Positions 48,792 to 59,244 of a stretch of 64,000 nt of DNA are shown piece by piece. Numbering within the stretch: position 1 is the stretch's first letter; each line of letters opens with the position of its first letter. The stretch lies in the NCBI GenBank assembly GCA_013002885.1, contig JABDLS010000058.1, positions 62,001 through 126,000 on the forward strand. Direction: 5' to 3'. The notes beneath the pieces were generated by a model. It was not told the DNA's origin and did not search any database. It was given only the letters and a program-made list of their open reading frames with translations. Origin of the DNA: Gemmatimonadota bacterium (GTDB lineage: Bacteria; Gemmatimonadota; Gemmatimonadetes; Longimicrobiales; Gaopeijiaceae). The translations under genes were made by a program, and so were the position numbers.

Positions 48792-49535
48792 CTACATGAC
48801 CATCCCGCCGTCGACCGCCAGAACCTGGCCGGTAATGTAGCGCGCACCGGGCCCTACGAGAAACCGCACGACCTCGGCGATGTCCTCGGGTTCACCCAGC
48901 GATCCCAGAGGAATCTGCCCCTTCAGGGCCTCCACCTGGTCCTCGCTGAGCGCGTCGGTCATATCGGTGCGGATGAAGCCCGGCGCGACGGCGTTACATC
49001 GGACACCACGCGAAGCCAACTCCTTTGCGACCGATTTCGTGAGGCCAACCAGGCCGGCTTTGGAGGCCGCGTAGTTGGCCTGCCCGGCGTTCCCCGTCAG
49101 GCCGACGACGGACGTGATGTTGAGAATAACACCCTCTCGGCGCTTCATCATGCCGCGCGTCACTGAGCGCGTGAAATTGAAGGCACCCTTGAGGTTGGCT
49201 GCGATCACTTCATCGAATTCTTCATCCTTCATTCGAATAAGGATGTTGTCCCGGGTGATCCCGGCATTGTTCACGAGGACGCCAACGGGTCCGAGGGCGT
49301 CCTCGACCGACTTCACCGTTTCGGATACCTGAGCGGGGTCCGCCACGTCGCAGGAGTAGCTCTGGTGACCCCGCCCAGGCAGGTCTGCAGCCGCGGCTGA
49401 GGCCCGTTCGGCGTTGCGGGCCACCAGCGCGACCTTCGCGCCAGCCTCCGCCAGGGCCGTGGAAATCGCAAGCCCAATGCCTCGTGACCCACCCGTGACG
49501 ATGGCAACGACGCCGTCCAGTTCCTTACCACTCAT
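48792..49535 (-). CDS. fabG: 3-oxoacyl-ACP reductase
   Basis: The 247-residue product is a short-chain dehydrogenase with the NADPH motif [22 protein letters not shown], the catalytic Ser-Tyr-Lys in ITSVVG and ANYAASKAG, and the C-terminal [12 protein letters not shown]. It reduces 3-oxoacyl-ACP. Its ATG overlaps the fabD stop as ATGA. Confidence 0.97.
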   Translation of the reverse strand: MSGKELDGVVAIVTGGSRGIGLAISTALAEAGAKVALVARNAERASAAAADLPGRGHQSYSCDVADPAQVSETVKSVEDALGPVGVLVNNAGITRDNILIRMKDEEFDEVIAANLKGAFNFTRSVTRGMMKRREGVILNITSVVGLTGNAGQANYAASKAGLVGLTKSVAKELASRGVRCNAVAPGFIRTDMTDALSEDQVEALKGQIPLGSLGEPEDIAEVVRFLVGPGARYITGQVLAVDGGMVM

Positions 49536-50455
49536 TCGGATGACTCCCAGGAGGTGATGTCTGCCGGCTCCCCGACCGACCTGCTCGAGAGGCCCTTGGC
49601 GTTCCGCCGATTGAGGGTCGAGAGGACCTTCCCCGGTCCGAGCTCCATGAAGCGGTCGGCACCGTGGGTGACCATGCGCTGAACCGAGGCGGCCCAGCGC
49701 ACCGGAGAGGTGAGCTGCTTGACCAGGAGCTGACGCGCCAACTCTCCGGACCGCACAGGCTCAGCGGTGGCGTTCGAATAGACGGGGTAGCTCGGATCCC
49801 GGAAGGTCAGCTTCTCGAGATGGTCCCGCAGTCCATCGGCGGCTGGCTCCATGAGAGGCGAATGGAACGCTCCGGAAACGTTCAGCTCGACGACCTTCTT
49901 CGCTCCCGCCTCCGTGGCCAAGGCCATGGCCTCACGTACACCGGCCAGATCGCCGCTGATGACGACCTGCCCCCTGGAGTTGAAATTCGCCGGCACGCAC
50001 ACGCCGGCTTCCACGCGAGTGCACACGTCCTCGACGGTGTGATCGTCGAGGCCGAGGACGGCCGCCATTGCTCCCGGCCGGGTCACTCCGGTCTCGTGCA
50101 TGAGCTCCCCTCGCAGGCGCACCGCGGCCAGAGCATCCTCGAAATCGAGAGTGCCTGCGGCCACGTACGCACTGAACTCGCCGAGGGAGTGGCCCGCGGC
50201 CATCTCCACCGGGGGAAGCCGGTCCTGCACGACGCGGAGAACGGCTACAGAGTGGGTGAGGAGGGCGGGCTGAGCGTTCTTCGTCGCGGTAAGCTCGTCC
50301 TCGGGTCCGTCTGCCATGAGGCCGGACAGCGAGAAGCCCAGGACGTCGTCCGCCGTCGACAGGATGTCGGCCGCGGCGGGATGCGCTTCGGCCAATTCGC
50401 GGGCCATGCCCACGTGCTGGGAGCCCTGCCCGGGAAAGATCAGTGCGAGTGCCAT
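49532..50455 (-). CDS. fabD: Malonyl-CoA:ACP transacylase
   Basis: The 307-residue product has FPGQGSQHVGMA at the N-terminus, the active-site Ser in GHSLGEFSAYVAAG, and the catalytic His in SGAFHSPLM. It loads malonyl groups onto ACP. It sits between fabH (34 bp gap) and fabG (4 bp overlap). Confidence 0.97.
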   Translation of the reverse strand: MALALIFPGQGSQHVGMARELAEAHPAAADILSTADDVLGFSLSGLMADGPEDELTATKNAQPALLTHSVAVLRVVQDRLPPVEMAAGHSLGEFSAYVAAGTLDFEDALAAVRLRGELMHETGVTRPGAMAAVLGLDDHTVEDVCTRVEAGVCVPANFNSRGQVVISGDLAGVREAMALATEAGAKKVVELNVSGAFHSPLMEPAADGLRDHLEKLTFRDPSYPVYSNATAEPVRSGELARQLLVKQLTSPVRWAASVQRMVTHGADRFMELGPGKVLSTLNRRNAKGLSSRSVGEPADITSWESSE

Positions 50456-50489
50456 GATTGGATGTGGCTGCGAGACGTGTGTCGAGCGG

Positions 50490-51485
50490 CTACATGCGGA
50501 TGGTCATCGCGCCCCAGGTCAGTCCCGCACCGAAGGCGACGGTGAGGATGTTGGCGTCTGGACCGGCACGTCCTTCTTCAATGGCTTCATCCAGGGCGAT
50601 GGGCACCGTGGCGGAGCTCATGTTGCCGTAGCGGTCGACGTTCACGAAGACCTTGTCCATGGGAATGCCGGCGTACTTCGCTGTGGCTTCGATGATCCGG
50701 ATGTTGGCTTGATGCGGAACTAGGAGGTCGACGTCCAATGCGGTCCACCCGGCCTTCTTGAGGGCGATGTCGCACGCCTCGGCCATGGACCGGACGGCAT
50801 TCTTGAAGATCTCCCTGCCCTGCATCTTCAGCAGGTGCCTCCCCTCGTCGAGGACGGACTGGCTGAGAGGATCGACGGCACCACCCCCCGGACGGTAGAG
50901 CAGCTCCGCGAGGTTCCCATCGGACTGCAGGTGCGAGGAGAGAATCCCCCGCCCGGACCCGTTGGCCGGCTTGAGGACGGCAGCGCCGCCCCCGTCTCCG
51001 AACAGAACGGCCGTGGTGCGGTCCTCCCAGTCGAGGATGGCGCTCATCTTCTCTGCGGCGACCACGAGAGCGACCTCGCCCCGACCCGAGGCGATGTAGC
51101 CTTCTGCCATGCTCAGACCGTACATGTGACCGGTGCAGGCAGCCATCACGTCGAAGGCCAGCGCGTTGGAGCAACCCAGCAGCGCCTGCATGTCACACGC
51201 GGTGGACGGGAGCCAGCGGTCGGGGGTGGCGGTGGAAACGATGATCAGGTCGACCTCGCCCGGTTCGACTGCGGCCCGTTCCATGGCAACGCGAGCGGCA
51301 CGGGCTCCGAGCTCGGCGGCTCCCATCTCCGGCGGAGCGATACGCCGCTCCCGAATTCCCGTACGCGTTCGGATCCACTCGTCGGAGGTGTCCATCCGCT
51401 CGGCGAGATCGTCGTTGGTGACGACATTGTCGGGAAGGAATCGCCCCGTGGAGGCGATTTCGGCGATGGGCTTCGGCTTCTTCAT
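50490..51485 (-). CDS. fabH: Beta-ketoacyl-ACP synthase III
   Basis: The 331-residue product starts the fatty-acid cycle by condensing an acyl-CoA with malonyl-ACP. The triad is clear: Cys in DVMAACTGHMYG, His in VPHQANIRI, and Asn in NVDRYGNMSSA. The N-terminus has GRFLPDNVVTNDDLA and DEWIRTRTGI. Its ATG overlaps the plsX stop as ATGA. Confidence 0.97.
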   Translation of the reverse strand: MKKPKPIAEIASTGRFLPDNVVTNDDLAERMDTSDEWIRTRTGIRERRIAPPEMGAAELGARAARVAMERAAVEPGEVDLIIVSTATPDRWLPSTACDMQALLGCSNALAFDVMAACTGHMYGLSMAEGYIASGRGEVALVVAAEKMSAILDWEDRTTAVLFGDGGGAAVLKPANGSGRGILSSHLQSDGNLAELLYRPGGGAVDPLSQSVLDEGRHLLKMQGREIFKNAVRSMAEACDIALKKAGWTALDVDLLVPHQANIRIIEATAKYAGIPMDKVFVNVDRYGNMSSATVPIALDEAIEEGRAGPDANILTVAFGAGLTWGAMTIRM

Positions 51486-52453
51486 AGCTGCAGATCCTCC
51501 GCGCTGTGGCGCACGAGGTCGGAGCGGACCGCGCGGGCCGCGACAGCCAGCGCGTTGCGAATGGCCTTGGGAGGGGATTCGCCGTGACAGATGATAGAGA
51601 CACCACCCAGGCCCAACAGGGGTGCCCCGCCATATTCAGCATAGTCGAGCACGCGGAAGACGTGTTCCAGGTCCAGGAGATCGTCGTCCACGGCCTCGAG
51701 CTCCCTTCGGAGCAGGTTCACGATGTAGCCAGCCACCGATTCGTAGAACTTGAGCAGGACGTTGCCCACGAATCCGTCGCAGACGATGACGTCGCACTCG
51801 CCTCCGACGATGTCGCGCCCCTCGATGTTGCCGATGAAGTTGATCCTCTTCTCAGCCGCGAGGAGCTCGTGAGCTTCGATGGTGAGCTCGGTCCCCTTGC
51901 CCGGCTCCTCTCCGATGTTCAGGAGCCCGACCCGAGGGTTGTTCCGCCCCATGGTGTCTTTCGCGTAGACGCTGCCCAGATGTGCGAACTGGACGAGGTG
52001 CTGGGGCTTGCATCCGATATTGGCCCCCGCGTCCAGGAGGAGGCAGAGCTCGCCGGCCGTGGGAAGGAGCGCGCCCACCGGCGGTCGTTCGACTCCCGGA
52101 AGGGGGCGCAGCGTGAAGAGAGACGAAGCCATCACCGCGCCGGTGGAGCCGGCGCTGACGAACGCGTCGGCCTCCCCTTCCTTCTGCATACGCAAGCCCA
52201 CCACGATGGAGGACTCCGGTTTGCGGCGCATCACCGCCGCGGGAGGGTCGTCGGCCGTCACGCGGTCCGGGGCGTGCCGCACGTGAAGAGTGGATGGGAT
52301 CTCGCCATGGCGCTCGAGCTCCTCGCGGATGATCGTCTCGTCGCCCACCAGGACGATCTCGACGCCCTCCGCGTCGCGCAGGGCCATGAGGGCTCCTTCG
52401 ACCTCGGGGGCGGGCGCCAGATCGGTGCCCATCGCGTCGAGAGCGATCTTCAT
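51482..52453 (-). CDS. plsX: Phosphate acyltransferase PlsX
   Basis: The 323-residue product makes acyl-phosphate from acyl-ACP for phospholipid synthesis. It has IALDAMGTDLAPAPEVEGAL at the start, SAGSTGAVMASSLF, LLDAGANIGCKPQHLVQFA and VCDGFVGNVLLK. It lies between rpmF and fabH, the usual order in many bacteria. Confidence 0.97.
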   Translation of the reverse strand: MKIALDAMGTDLAPAPEVEGALMALRDAEGVEIVLVGDETIIREELERHGEIPSTLHVRHAPDRVTADDPPAAVMRRKPESSIVVGLRMQKEGEADAFVSAGSTGAVMASSLFTLRPLPGVERPPVGALLPTAGELCLLLDAGANIGCKPQHLVQFAHLGSVYAKDTMGRNNPRVGLLNIGEEPGKGTELTIEAHELLAAEKRINFIGNIEGRDIVGGECDVIVCDGFVGNVLLKFYESVAGYIVNLLRRELEAVDDDLLDLEHVFRVLDYAEYGGAPLLGLGGVSIICHGESPPKAIRNALAVAARAVRSDLVRHSAEDLQL

Positions 52454-52488
52454 GACACGTACTCCGGGTTACGGCCCGGCGCCGCCAC

Positions 52489-52671
52489 TCAGTCTACGTC
52501 GACTTCGAGTACGGGCTCGCCCTTGTAGTGGCCGCACGTGGGGCAGACCCGATGCGGGCGCTTCGCGTCCCCGCATTTGGGACATGTGTGAACAGCCACG
52601 TTCTCGGCCTTGTAATGTGTGCGGCGCTTCCGCTTCCGCTGCTTCGACGTGCGTTTCTTGGGAACGGCCAT
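52489..52671 (-). CDS. rpmF: 50S ribosomal protein L32
   Basis: The 60-residue product begins MAVPKKRTSKQRKRKRRTHY, typical of L32, and has a zinc-type CPKC...CPTC pair (Cys at 30, 33, 43 and 46). It lies between yceD and plsX, the usual place. Confidence 0.97.
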   Translation of the reverse strand: MAVPKKRTSKQRKRKRRTHYKAENVAVHTCPKCGDAKRPHRVCPTCGHYKGEPVLEVDVD

Positions 52672-52675
52672 CGTA

Positions 52676-53182
52676 TCACTCGCTCTTCAGTTCCCGGAGT
52701 GCCGCCCAGCGAGGGTCGGCCTCTTCCGTGCTGCAGTCACAAGACCCCTCGTTGAGGTTGAGACCGCATAGAGGACAGAGTCCTCGGCACTCCGGCTTGC
52801 ATACGACAAAGGGATTCGCCGCGAGGAGGACTTCCTCGCGTACTGCTTTGCTCAGTTCCAACTCCTCTCCGACGGGGTCCAAAGCATAGGCCCCGCCGTC
52901 CTCGTCCTCGTCGGCGTCATCGACGAAGACCATCGTGAGTTCCTCGGCGAACTCGGTGTCGACGCGCTCAAGGCAACGTCGGCACTCCTGTACCAGTGTT
53001 CCAGCGATTCTACCCCGAGCCACCACCTCGCCCGTGCCCGCGTACGACGCGCGGACGCCGACCTTTACCTTCCCCGCCCACTCCAGGTCGGTGTCCTTCC
53101 ACAGGTCGTCGTCGGAAGCCACCTCGGCTTCGACGTCTACGGGACCCTCTCGGTGCAACTGCCCGAGATTGACTCTGAGCAT
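52676..53182 (-). CDS. yceD: YceD/DUF177 protein
   Basis: The product (168 residues from the ATG at 53182) starts MLRVNLGQL and has the family's ECRRCLERV motif (residues about 70-80) and an acidic VDDADEDE stretch. The C-terminus has a CxxxCxxCxxC cluster (CKPECRGLCPLCGLNLNEGSC). YceD is linked to 23S rRNA metabolism and always neighbours rpmF. A TTG start 21 bp further upstream is the track choice but gives a poorer N-terminus. It is the first gene of the fab operon. Confidence 0.9.
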   Translation of the reverse strand: MLRVNLGQLHREGPVDVEAEVASDDDLWKDTDLEWAGKVKVGVRASYAGTGEVVARGRIAGTLVQECRRCLERVDTEFAEELTMVFVDDADEDEDGGAYALDPVGEELELSKAVREEVLLAANPFVVCKPECRGLCPLCGLNLNEGSCDCSTEEADPRWAALRELKSE

Positions 53183-53267
53183 AGTCGTAAAAGCTAGTAA
53201 CAACGCGCCGAATGTCTAGGATTGGCGCCGTTTGCCGACCCGCGACCGAGGTGGGGTCAGGCAGCGG

Positions 53268-53687
53268 CTAGAGTCCCAGGCGCTCGTGCGTGGAGAAGAA
53301 GAAGGCGATTTCGGTTTCAGCGTTGGTATCCGAATCGGAGGCGTGGATGGCGTTTCTGCCTTTAGACTCGGCGTAGAGCTTTCGGACGGTGCCCGGCGCG
53401 GCCTCGGCCGGGTCGGTCGCGCCGATGGTCTCCCTGAGGCGGGATACGGCGTTCTCCGCCTCGAGCACCATGGGGATGACCGGCCCCGACGTCATGAACT
53501 CGACGAGCTCGTCGTAGAAGGGCCGACCCTCGTGGACGGCGTAGAAGGCCTGCGCCTGCGCCGTATCGAGTCGCGTGAGGCGAAGGGCCCGGATGGCAAA
53601 CCCAGCCGTCTCGACGTGGGCGAGAATCTTGCCGGCTTTACCGGACCCGACGGCGTCGGGCTTGATGATCGCAAGTGTATGGCTCAT
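53268..53687 (-). CDS. ndk: Nucleoside diphosphate kinase
   Basis: The 139-residue product has LAIIKPDAV at the start, the active-site His in NAIHASDS, and ATP-site residues in TNAETEIAFFF. It equalises NTP pools with ATP. Its ATG overlaps the CBS-protein stop as ATGA, and it lies in an operon after sucC-sucD. Confidence 0.96.
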   Translation of the reverse strand: MSHTLAIIKPDAVGSGKAGKILAHVETAGFAIRALRLTRLDTAQAQAFYAVHEGRPFYDELVEFMTSGPVIPMVLEAENAVSRLRETIGATDPAEAAPGTVRKLYAESKGRNAIHASDSDTNAETEIAFFFSTHERLGL

Positions 53688-54139
53688 GTCTCGTTCGGAT
53701 CGTCTCGCTCGTCGTGGGTCTCTCCGTGCAGGGCACGAAGAACCGCGTTTCTCGTGACAAGGCCCACCAACTCACCGTCGCGAACGACCGGGAGTTGCTC
53801 GACCTTTCGATTGACCATCATCCGTGCCGCGTCCACGAGAGGCTGGGCCTCAGACACACACAGCACGGCTCTCGTCATGATGTCGCGGGCCGTCGGAGCA
53901 CCCGCACCAGCTGCTTCCCCTTCTTCTGAGGGAGCCTCCCTGAGGACGCGCCCCAGGGCGTCGCCCGTAGTGATGATGCCCAGCACCTCGTAACGCTCCC
54001 CGACAACGGGAATCGCTCGGAGGCCGCGACGTACCATCAGGTCTACGACTTCGTCGAGAGGCGTATCAGCATACACCCGATACTTCGCCGGCTCCGCGGC
54101 GTCCTCGACCGTGAGATCCTCGGATCCCGGTTCCGTCAT
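53684..54139 (-). CDS. CBS-domain pair protein
   Basis: The product (151 residues from the ATG at 54139) is two CBS domains in tandem: YADTPLDEVVDLMVRRGLRAIPVVGERYEVLGIIT and DIMTRAVLCVSEAQPLVDAARMMVNRKVEQLPVV. Such pairs bind adenosine nucleotides and act as small energy or ionic-strength sensors. No partner domain is present. The chosen start has GGAGGG 8 bp upstream; the track start at 54220 lacks one. It is co-transcribed with ndk. Confidence 0.88.
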   Translation of the reverse strand: MTEPGSEDLTVEDAAEPAKYRVYADTPLDEVVDLMVRRGLRAIPVVGERYEVLGIITTGDALGRVLREAPSEEGEAAGAGAPTARDIMTRAVLCVSEAQPLVDAARMMVNRKVEQLPVVRDGELVGLVTRNAVLRALHGETHDERDDPNET

Positions 54140-54226
54140 GGCTCCAACCCTCCTTCCCCAGCCATCGCGTCGCGATGCCGTGGATGAGCCGGACCTGGCC
54201 AGCGTGTCGCGATAGGACACGGCTTG

Positions 54227-55111
54227 TCAGGCCAGGGCCTCTTGAATGAGTCCAACGATGTCGGCCGGCCGTTTGGCGACGGCGATCCCGTTGTCCTCGA
54301 ACGCTTTCATCTTCTCTTCCGCCGTCCCCGCCGAGCCGCTGATGATGGCACCGGCGTGCCCCATCCGGCGTCCGGGCGGCGCCGTCTGGCCGGCGATGAA
54401 GCCCACCACGGGCTTGCTCATGTTCTGGCTGACGTATTCGGCGGCCTCCTGCTCGTCGGTGCCGCCGATCTCTCCGATCATCACGACGGCGGTAGTCTCC
54501 GGGTCGTTCTCGAATGCCTCGAGGCAGTCGATGAAGTTGGTCCCGATGAGGGGGTCACCGCCGATTCCCACACACGTCGTCTGACCCAGTCCCACATTGG
54601 TGAGCTGGAAGACGGCCTCGTAGGTCAGCGTCCCCGACCGGGACACGACGCCGATTGGACCTTCGGCGACGATCTGTGCCGGCAGGATTCCCACCTTCGA
54701 CTTCCCCGGTGAGATGAGACCCGGGCAGTTGGGGCCGAGAACCCGAACGCCCTTGTCACGGGCGAAGGCGTGAGCCCGCGCCATGTCGAGAACCGGGATC
54801 CCTTCCGTGATGGCCACGACGAGATCGACGCCCGCATCGGCGGCCTCGAGGATCGCTCCTCCGGCGAAGGCAGGCGGGACGTAGATCACCGAGGTATTGG
54901 CCCCGGTCTCGGCGACGGCCTGATCCATGCCGTTGTAGATCGGGACCTTCTCGCCGTCGGGCCCTTCGAAGCTCTGTCCGCCCTTGCCCGGCGTGACGCC
55001 CGCCACGACCTGGGTCCCGTACTCGATCATCTGGCTCGTGTGGAAGGAGCCGTCGCGACCGGTGATCCCCTGGACGACCAGCTTGGTATCGGAATCGATG
55101 AAGATAGACAT
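54227..55111 (-). CDS. sucD: Succinyl-CoA ligase subunit alpha
   Basis: The 294-residue product has the CoA-binding Rossmann part ([21 protein letters not shown]), ILPAQI, and the phosphohistidine loop [16 protein letters not shown]. It makes succinate from succinyl-CoA with substrate-level NTP formation in the TCA cycle. It lies 8 bp after the sucC stop. Confidence 0.97.
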   Translation of the reverse strand: MSIFIDSDTKLVVQGITGRDGSFHTSQMIEYGTQVVAGVTPGKGGQSFEGPDGEKVPIYNGMDQAVAETGANTSVIYVPPAFAGGAILEAADAGVDLVVAITEGIPVLDMARAHAFARDKGVRVLGPNCPGLISPGKSKVGILPAQIVAEGPIGVVSRSGTLTYEAVFQLTNVGLGQTTCVGIGGDPLIGTNFIDCLEAFENDPETTAVVMIGEIGGTDEQEAAEYVSQNMSKPVVGFIAGQTAPPGRRMGHAGAIISGSAGTAEEKMKAFEDNGIAVAKRPADIVGLIQEALA

Positions 55112-55119
55112 ACGTGGCC

Positions 55120-56253
<1,134 letters not shown>

Positions 56254-56384
56254 GCGTTCTTGGTGGATGTGCGAGGGAGGCGACCGTGCACGGTGCCCCA
56301 AGGGTGGCCGGCGGCCGGAGAGCATGAGAAGCTACCAGAGGCCCCCGGGTGGATCAACGGCGGGGCCGGAGCGAAGGAGAACGG

Positions 56385-59237
56385 TCAGCCCGCTTCGCCG
56401 CCGAGTCGTCGCAGCAGGGCACGGAGCTCGTCCAGCGCCGCGCCGTACCCCTGCCAGTCCCCCTGGCGGGCCCGCTCCTCGGCCTGCTCTAGAAGTCGGA
56501 GCGCCTCCGCCGGCCATGCATCGGCCTGGCCGCCCGTGGAAGACGGGTCAGGAGCGATCGCTCCCCCCTCCGTAGCTGTAACCGCAGGGGCCGTGGGGTC
56601 GGTAGCGATCAAGCCCACCGGAGGAGCGCCGGCCAGGGCCGCCACCGACGCCTCCAACGACGGGGTCATGACGACCCGTCGCCCATCGCTTACGACGAAA
56701 CGCCGCAGCTCGGGAATCGCGTCGGCCTCGGCCGCGAGGAAGACGGGCTCCATGTACACGATCCGATTGCCCACGGGGATCAGGTGCAAGTGTCCGGTCC
56801 AGACCTGTGAGCCGCTCGTCCGCCAGAGGGAGAATTGCTCGGAGATGTCGGGGTCCTGCTCGACGAAGCTCTCCACCTGCCGGGGGCCCGACACCTGGTC
56901 ACCTACCGGGATGTCGAGGAGGGTGAGTTCGGGCACACCTCGATCGTCTGTTCGGGCGACCACCATCGCGGTGAGGTTCTCCCGACCCCGGGGCACGAAA
57001 ACGGTCGTGAGCTGGAATCGTGACTCACTCTCCCATGGGAGGCGATAAACGCCGTACTCCGGGGCGTAGTCCACTTCGTTCTCGTTGACGGCGAGCTCAC
57101 GCGGGATGTCCCACACGTCCTGTTGCTGCTGGAACGTCCGGGCGGTTTCCTGGTGGTACTGCAGCAGGACCTCGTTTTGCAGATCCAGAAGGACTCGTGG
57201 ATATCGCAGATGGCCGCGCAACTCCTCCGGCATTTCGCTCATGGGAAGGACGAGGTCCGGGTACGCCTCCTCGACGGCGTCGGCCAACGGATCGCGCACC
57301 GGGACACGGTAGAAGGCGAGATCGCCGGTAACCGCATCGACGGTGACCTTGAAGCTGTTGCGCACGTAGCGCCGACGGCGAGGTCCGAAATCGTACAGCG
57401 CTGAAAGCGGGTAGGCCGCTGTCGAGGTGAACCCCTCGAGGATCCAGATCACCCTTCCGTCGGCGATGACCGGATAGGGGTCCTCGAAGAAGTCCACGAA
57501 AGGCGCTACGGCACGCGCGCGGCTCACGACCTGGCGGCGGTGGATGAGGCGGCTCTGGTCGGAGAGTTCAGAAGAGAAGACCAGGTTCGGGTCGCCGAAG
57601 TGCCAGGCCAGGAGGAGCTTTCGCAGCGTGGATTCCAGGGCGATGCCCTCTGGGAAGTCGACTCCCGGTGCCCCGGGACTCCCGTCCGGCCCGGCGAACT
57701 GCTCTGTGCCGGCCGTAGCAACGACGTAGCGCGTCTCTGTCTGCGTGCGCGTTCCGAAGAAGATCTCGGGTCGCTCCAGCTCGAGGTCGTTCACCGCCGT
57801 GGGCCCCGAGACGGCCTCCGGGGGGATGTTCCTCAGCAGGAGCTCGGGCCGGAAGTCGTCGGAGCGGGTGGCTGCGAGGCTGGCAACGGCTCCCACCCCC
57901 GCGACGTAGCGCTCCCGGAGATGGATGTTCTGCCAGTTCTTGTCCTGGATGCCGTCGAACTCCACCTCCCGGGTCGAAATGGCCACGGGGGTCAGCTCTC
58001 CGTCGGCGGTGGGATAGCGATCGATGGCGACGCGAGCGAACCCGTAATACGGGAAGAGCGCCTCGAGCTCCCGATAGGCCGTGAGGAGCGGCCGGGCACC
58101 CCAGACGGCGAGTCCGGCCATCTGCTCCTGGGCCTCCGTCCAGTCGATGGACGCCGTGTTGTCGTATGCGAAGGCTCTCCGCTCCATGCAGGGCGTCCCG
58201 ACACCGTCCTCGGCGCAGGCGCCGTCGTGAAGCCCGAATCCAAGTCGGGTGAAGGTGAGATTATGCTCGATGTAGGGGGTTTCTTCGACGAGCTCGTTGG
58301 GGCTCACACGAAATCGCTGATACAACGACGGATACAGATTGCCGATGACCACGGTCCCGACAACCACAGCCGTGAACGACCCGACGATGGGCCACGGACG
58401 GTTCCGCAGCGCCCCCCACATCGTCCCGGCCGCTGCGCCCAGACAGATGACGGTGAGCGTCCGGAGCGCCGGCAGCCGCGCCTCCGCGTCGGCAGATCCG
58501 AATATTCCCTGCACCTCCGAGTTGCCGCTCAGAAGCAACTCGTAGCGCCCCAGCCAGAGACGGGCCGCAAGGAGGAGGAGGAAGATCGCCAGGAGCGCTC
58601 CCAGGTGCGCCCTGGGCATGTCTTGTGCCTGAAAGCGTCCTCGGACCCACGAAATGGCGCCGGTGGCGGAGTAGCCACCCGTAGCCAGCGTGAAGGCGAG
58701 GAACGTGACGATGAGGGCATAAGTCACGACCCGGATGAGAACCGGCCACCAAAAGGCGTAGAAGCCCAGGTCGCGCTGGAGGATCGGATCCACATCGCCC
58801 CATGAAGCGCTTGAAACGGCGAGGAGTACCGCCCTACCTGTGGCGGGTGTCACGGCCGCCCCGAACCAGAGTCCGAGGATCGCCGAAGCGCTGAGGAGCG
58901 CCAATGTCACATAGCGCTTGGGAAGCTGTTCGGAGATCTCGAGGTTGCCGAATCGTCGCCGTATCTGGATGCCGCCCAAAGTCGTGGCCGCCATCTTCAG
59001 ATTGAAGTAGACCACCACCGCCACGAAGAGACCCGCGCCGATCCGGACGCCCCACTCCCAAGCCATACGCGTCCAGAAGACGCCGATGTACCCGGCTTGA
59101 GCCTGCCAGAGGATCTCGACGTAGGCCGCAGTGATCGCCTCGCCGACCAGGATGACGAGGAGTACTCCGGTGACCGCCGCGATGGCGATCCGCCCGCCGC
59201 GAATGGCTGCGAAGAGATCGGAAGCGTCGCGGCTCAT
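56385..59237 (-). CDS. UPF0182 large membrane protein
   Basis: The product (950 residues from the ATG at 59237) has about seven membrane helices in the first 320 residues (AIAAVTGVLLVILVGEAI, FVAVVVYFNL and so on). A long soluble beta-rich domain follows, with the family's PYPVIADGRVIWILEGFTSTAAYPLS sequence. It ends with an acidic Pro-rich and coiled tail. UPF0182 (COG1615) is widespread in Actinobacteria and others; its function is not established. The track ORF at 59435 includes shadow of the mutase gene. Confidence 0.9.
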   Translation of the reverse strand: MSRDASDLFAAIRGGRIAIAAVTGVLLVILVGEAITAAYVEILWQAQAGYIGVFWTRMAWEWGVRIGAGLFVAVVVYFNLKMAATTLGGIQIRRRFGNLEISEQLPKRYVTLALLSASAILGLWFGAAVTPATGRAVLLAVSSASWGDVDPILQRDLGFYAFWWPVLIRVVTYALIVTFLAFTLATGGYSATGAISWVRGRFQAQDMPRAHLGALLAIFLLLLAARLWLGRYELLLSGNSEVQGIFGSADAEARLPALRTLTVICLGAAAGTMWGALRNRPWPIVGSFTAVVVGTVVIGNLYPSLYQRFRVSPNELVEETPYIEHNLTFTRLGFGLHDGACAEDGVGTPCMERRAFAYDNTASIDWTEAQEQMAGLAVWGARPLLTAYRELEALFPYYGFARVAIDRYPTADGELTPVAISTREVEFDGIQDKNWQNIHLRERYVAGVGAVASLAATRSDDFRPELLLRNIPPEAVSGPTAVNDLELERPEIFFGTRTQTETRYVVATAGTEQFAGPDGSPGAPGVDFPEGIALESTLRKLLLAWHFGDPNLVFSSELSDQSRLIHRRQVVSRARAVAPFVDFFEDPYPVIADGRVIWILEGFTSTAAYPLSALYDFGPRRRRYVRNSFKVTVDAVTGDLAFYRVPVRDPLADAVEEAYPDLVLPMSEMPEELRGHLRYPRVLLDLQNEVLLQYHQETARTFQQQQDVWDIPRELAVNENEVDYAPEYGVYRLPWESESRFQLTTVFVPRGRENLTAMVVARTDDRGVPELTLLDIPVGDQVSGPRQVESFVEQDPDISEQFSLWRTSGSQVWTGHLHLIPVGNRIVYMEPVFLAAEADAIPELRRFVVSDGRRVVMTPSLEASVAALAGAPPVGLIATDPTAPAVTATEGGAIAPDPSSTGGQADAWPAEALRLLEQAEERARQGDWQGYGAALDELRALLRRLGGEAG

Positions 59238-59244
59238 ACGAGAA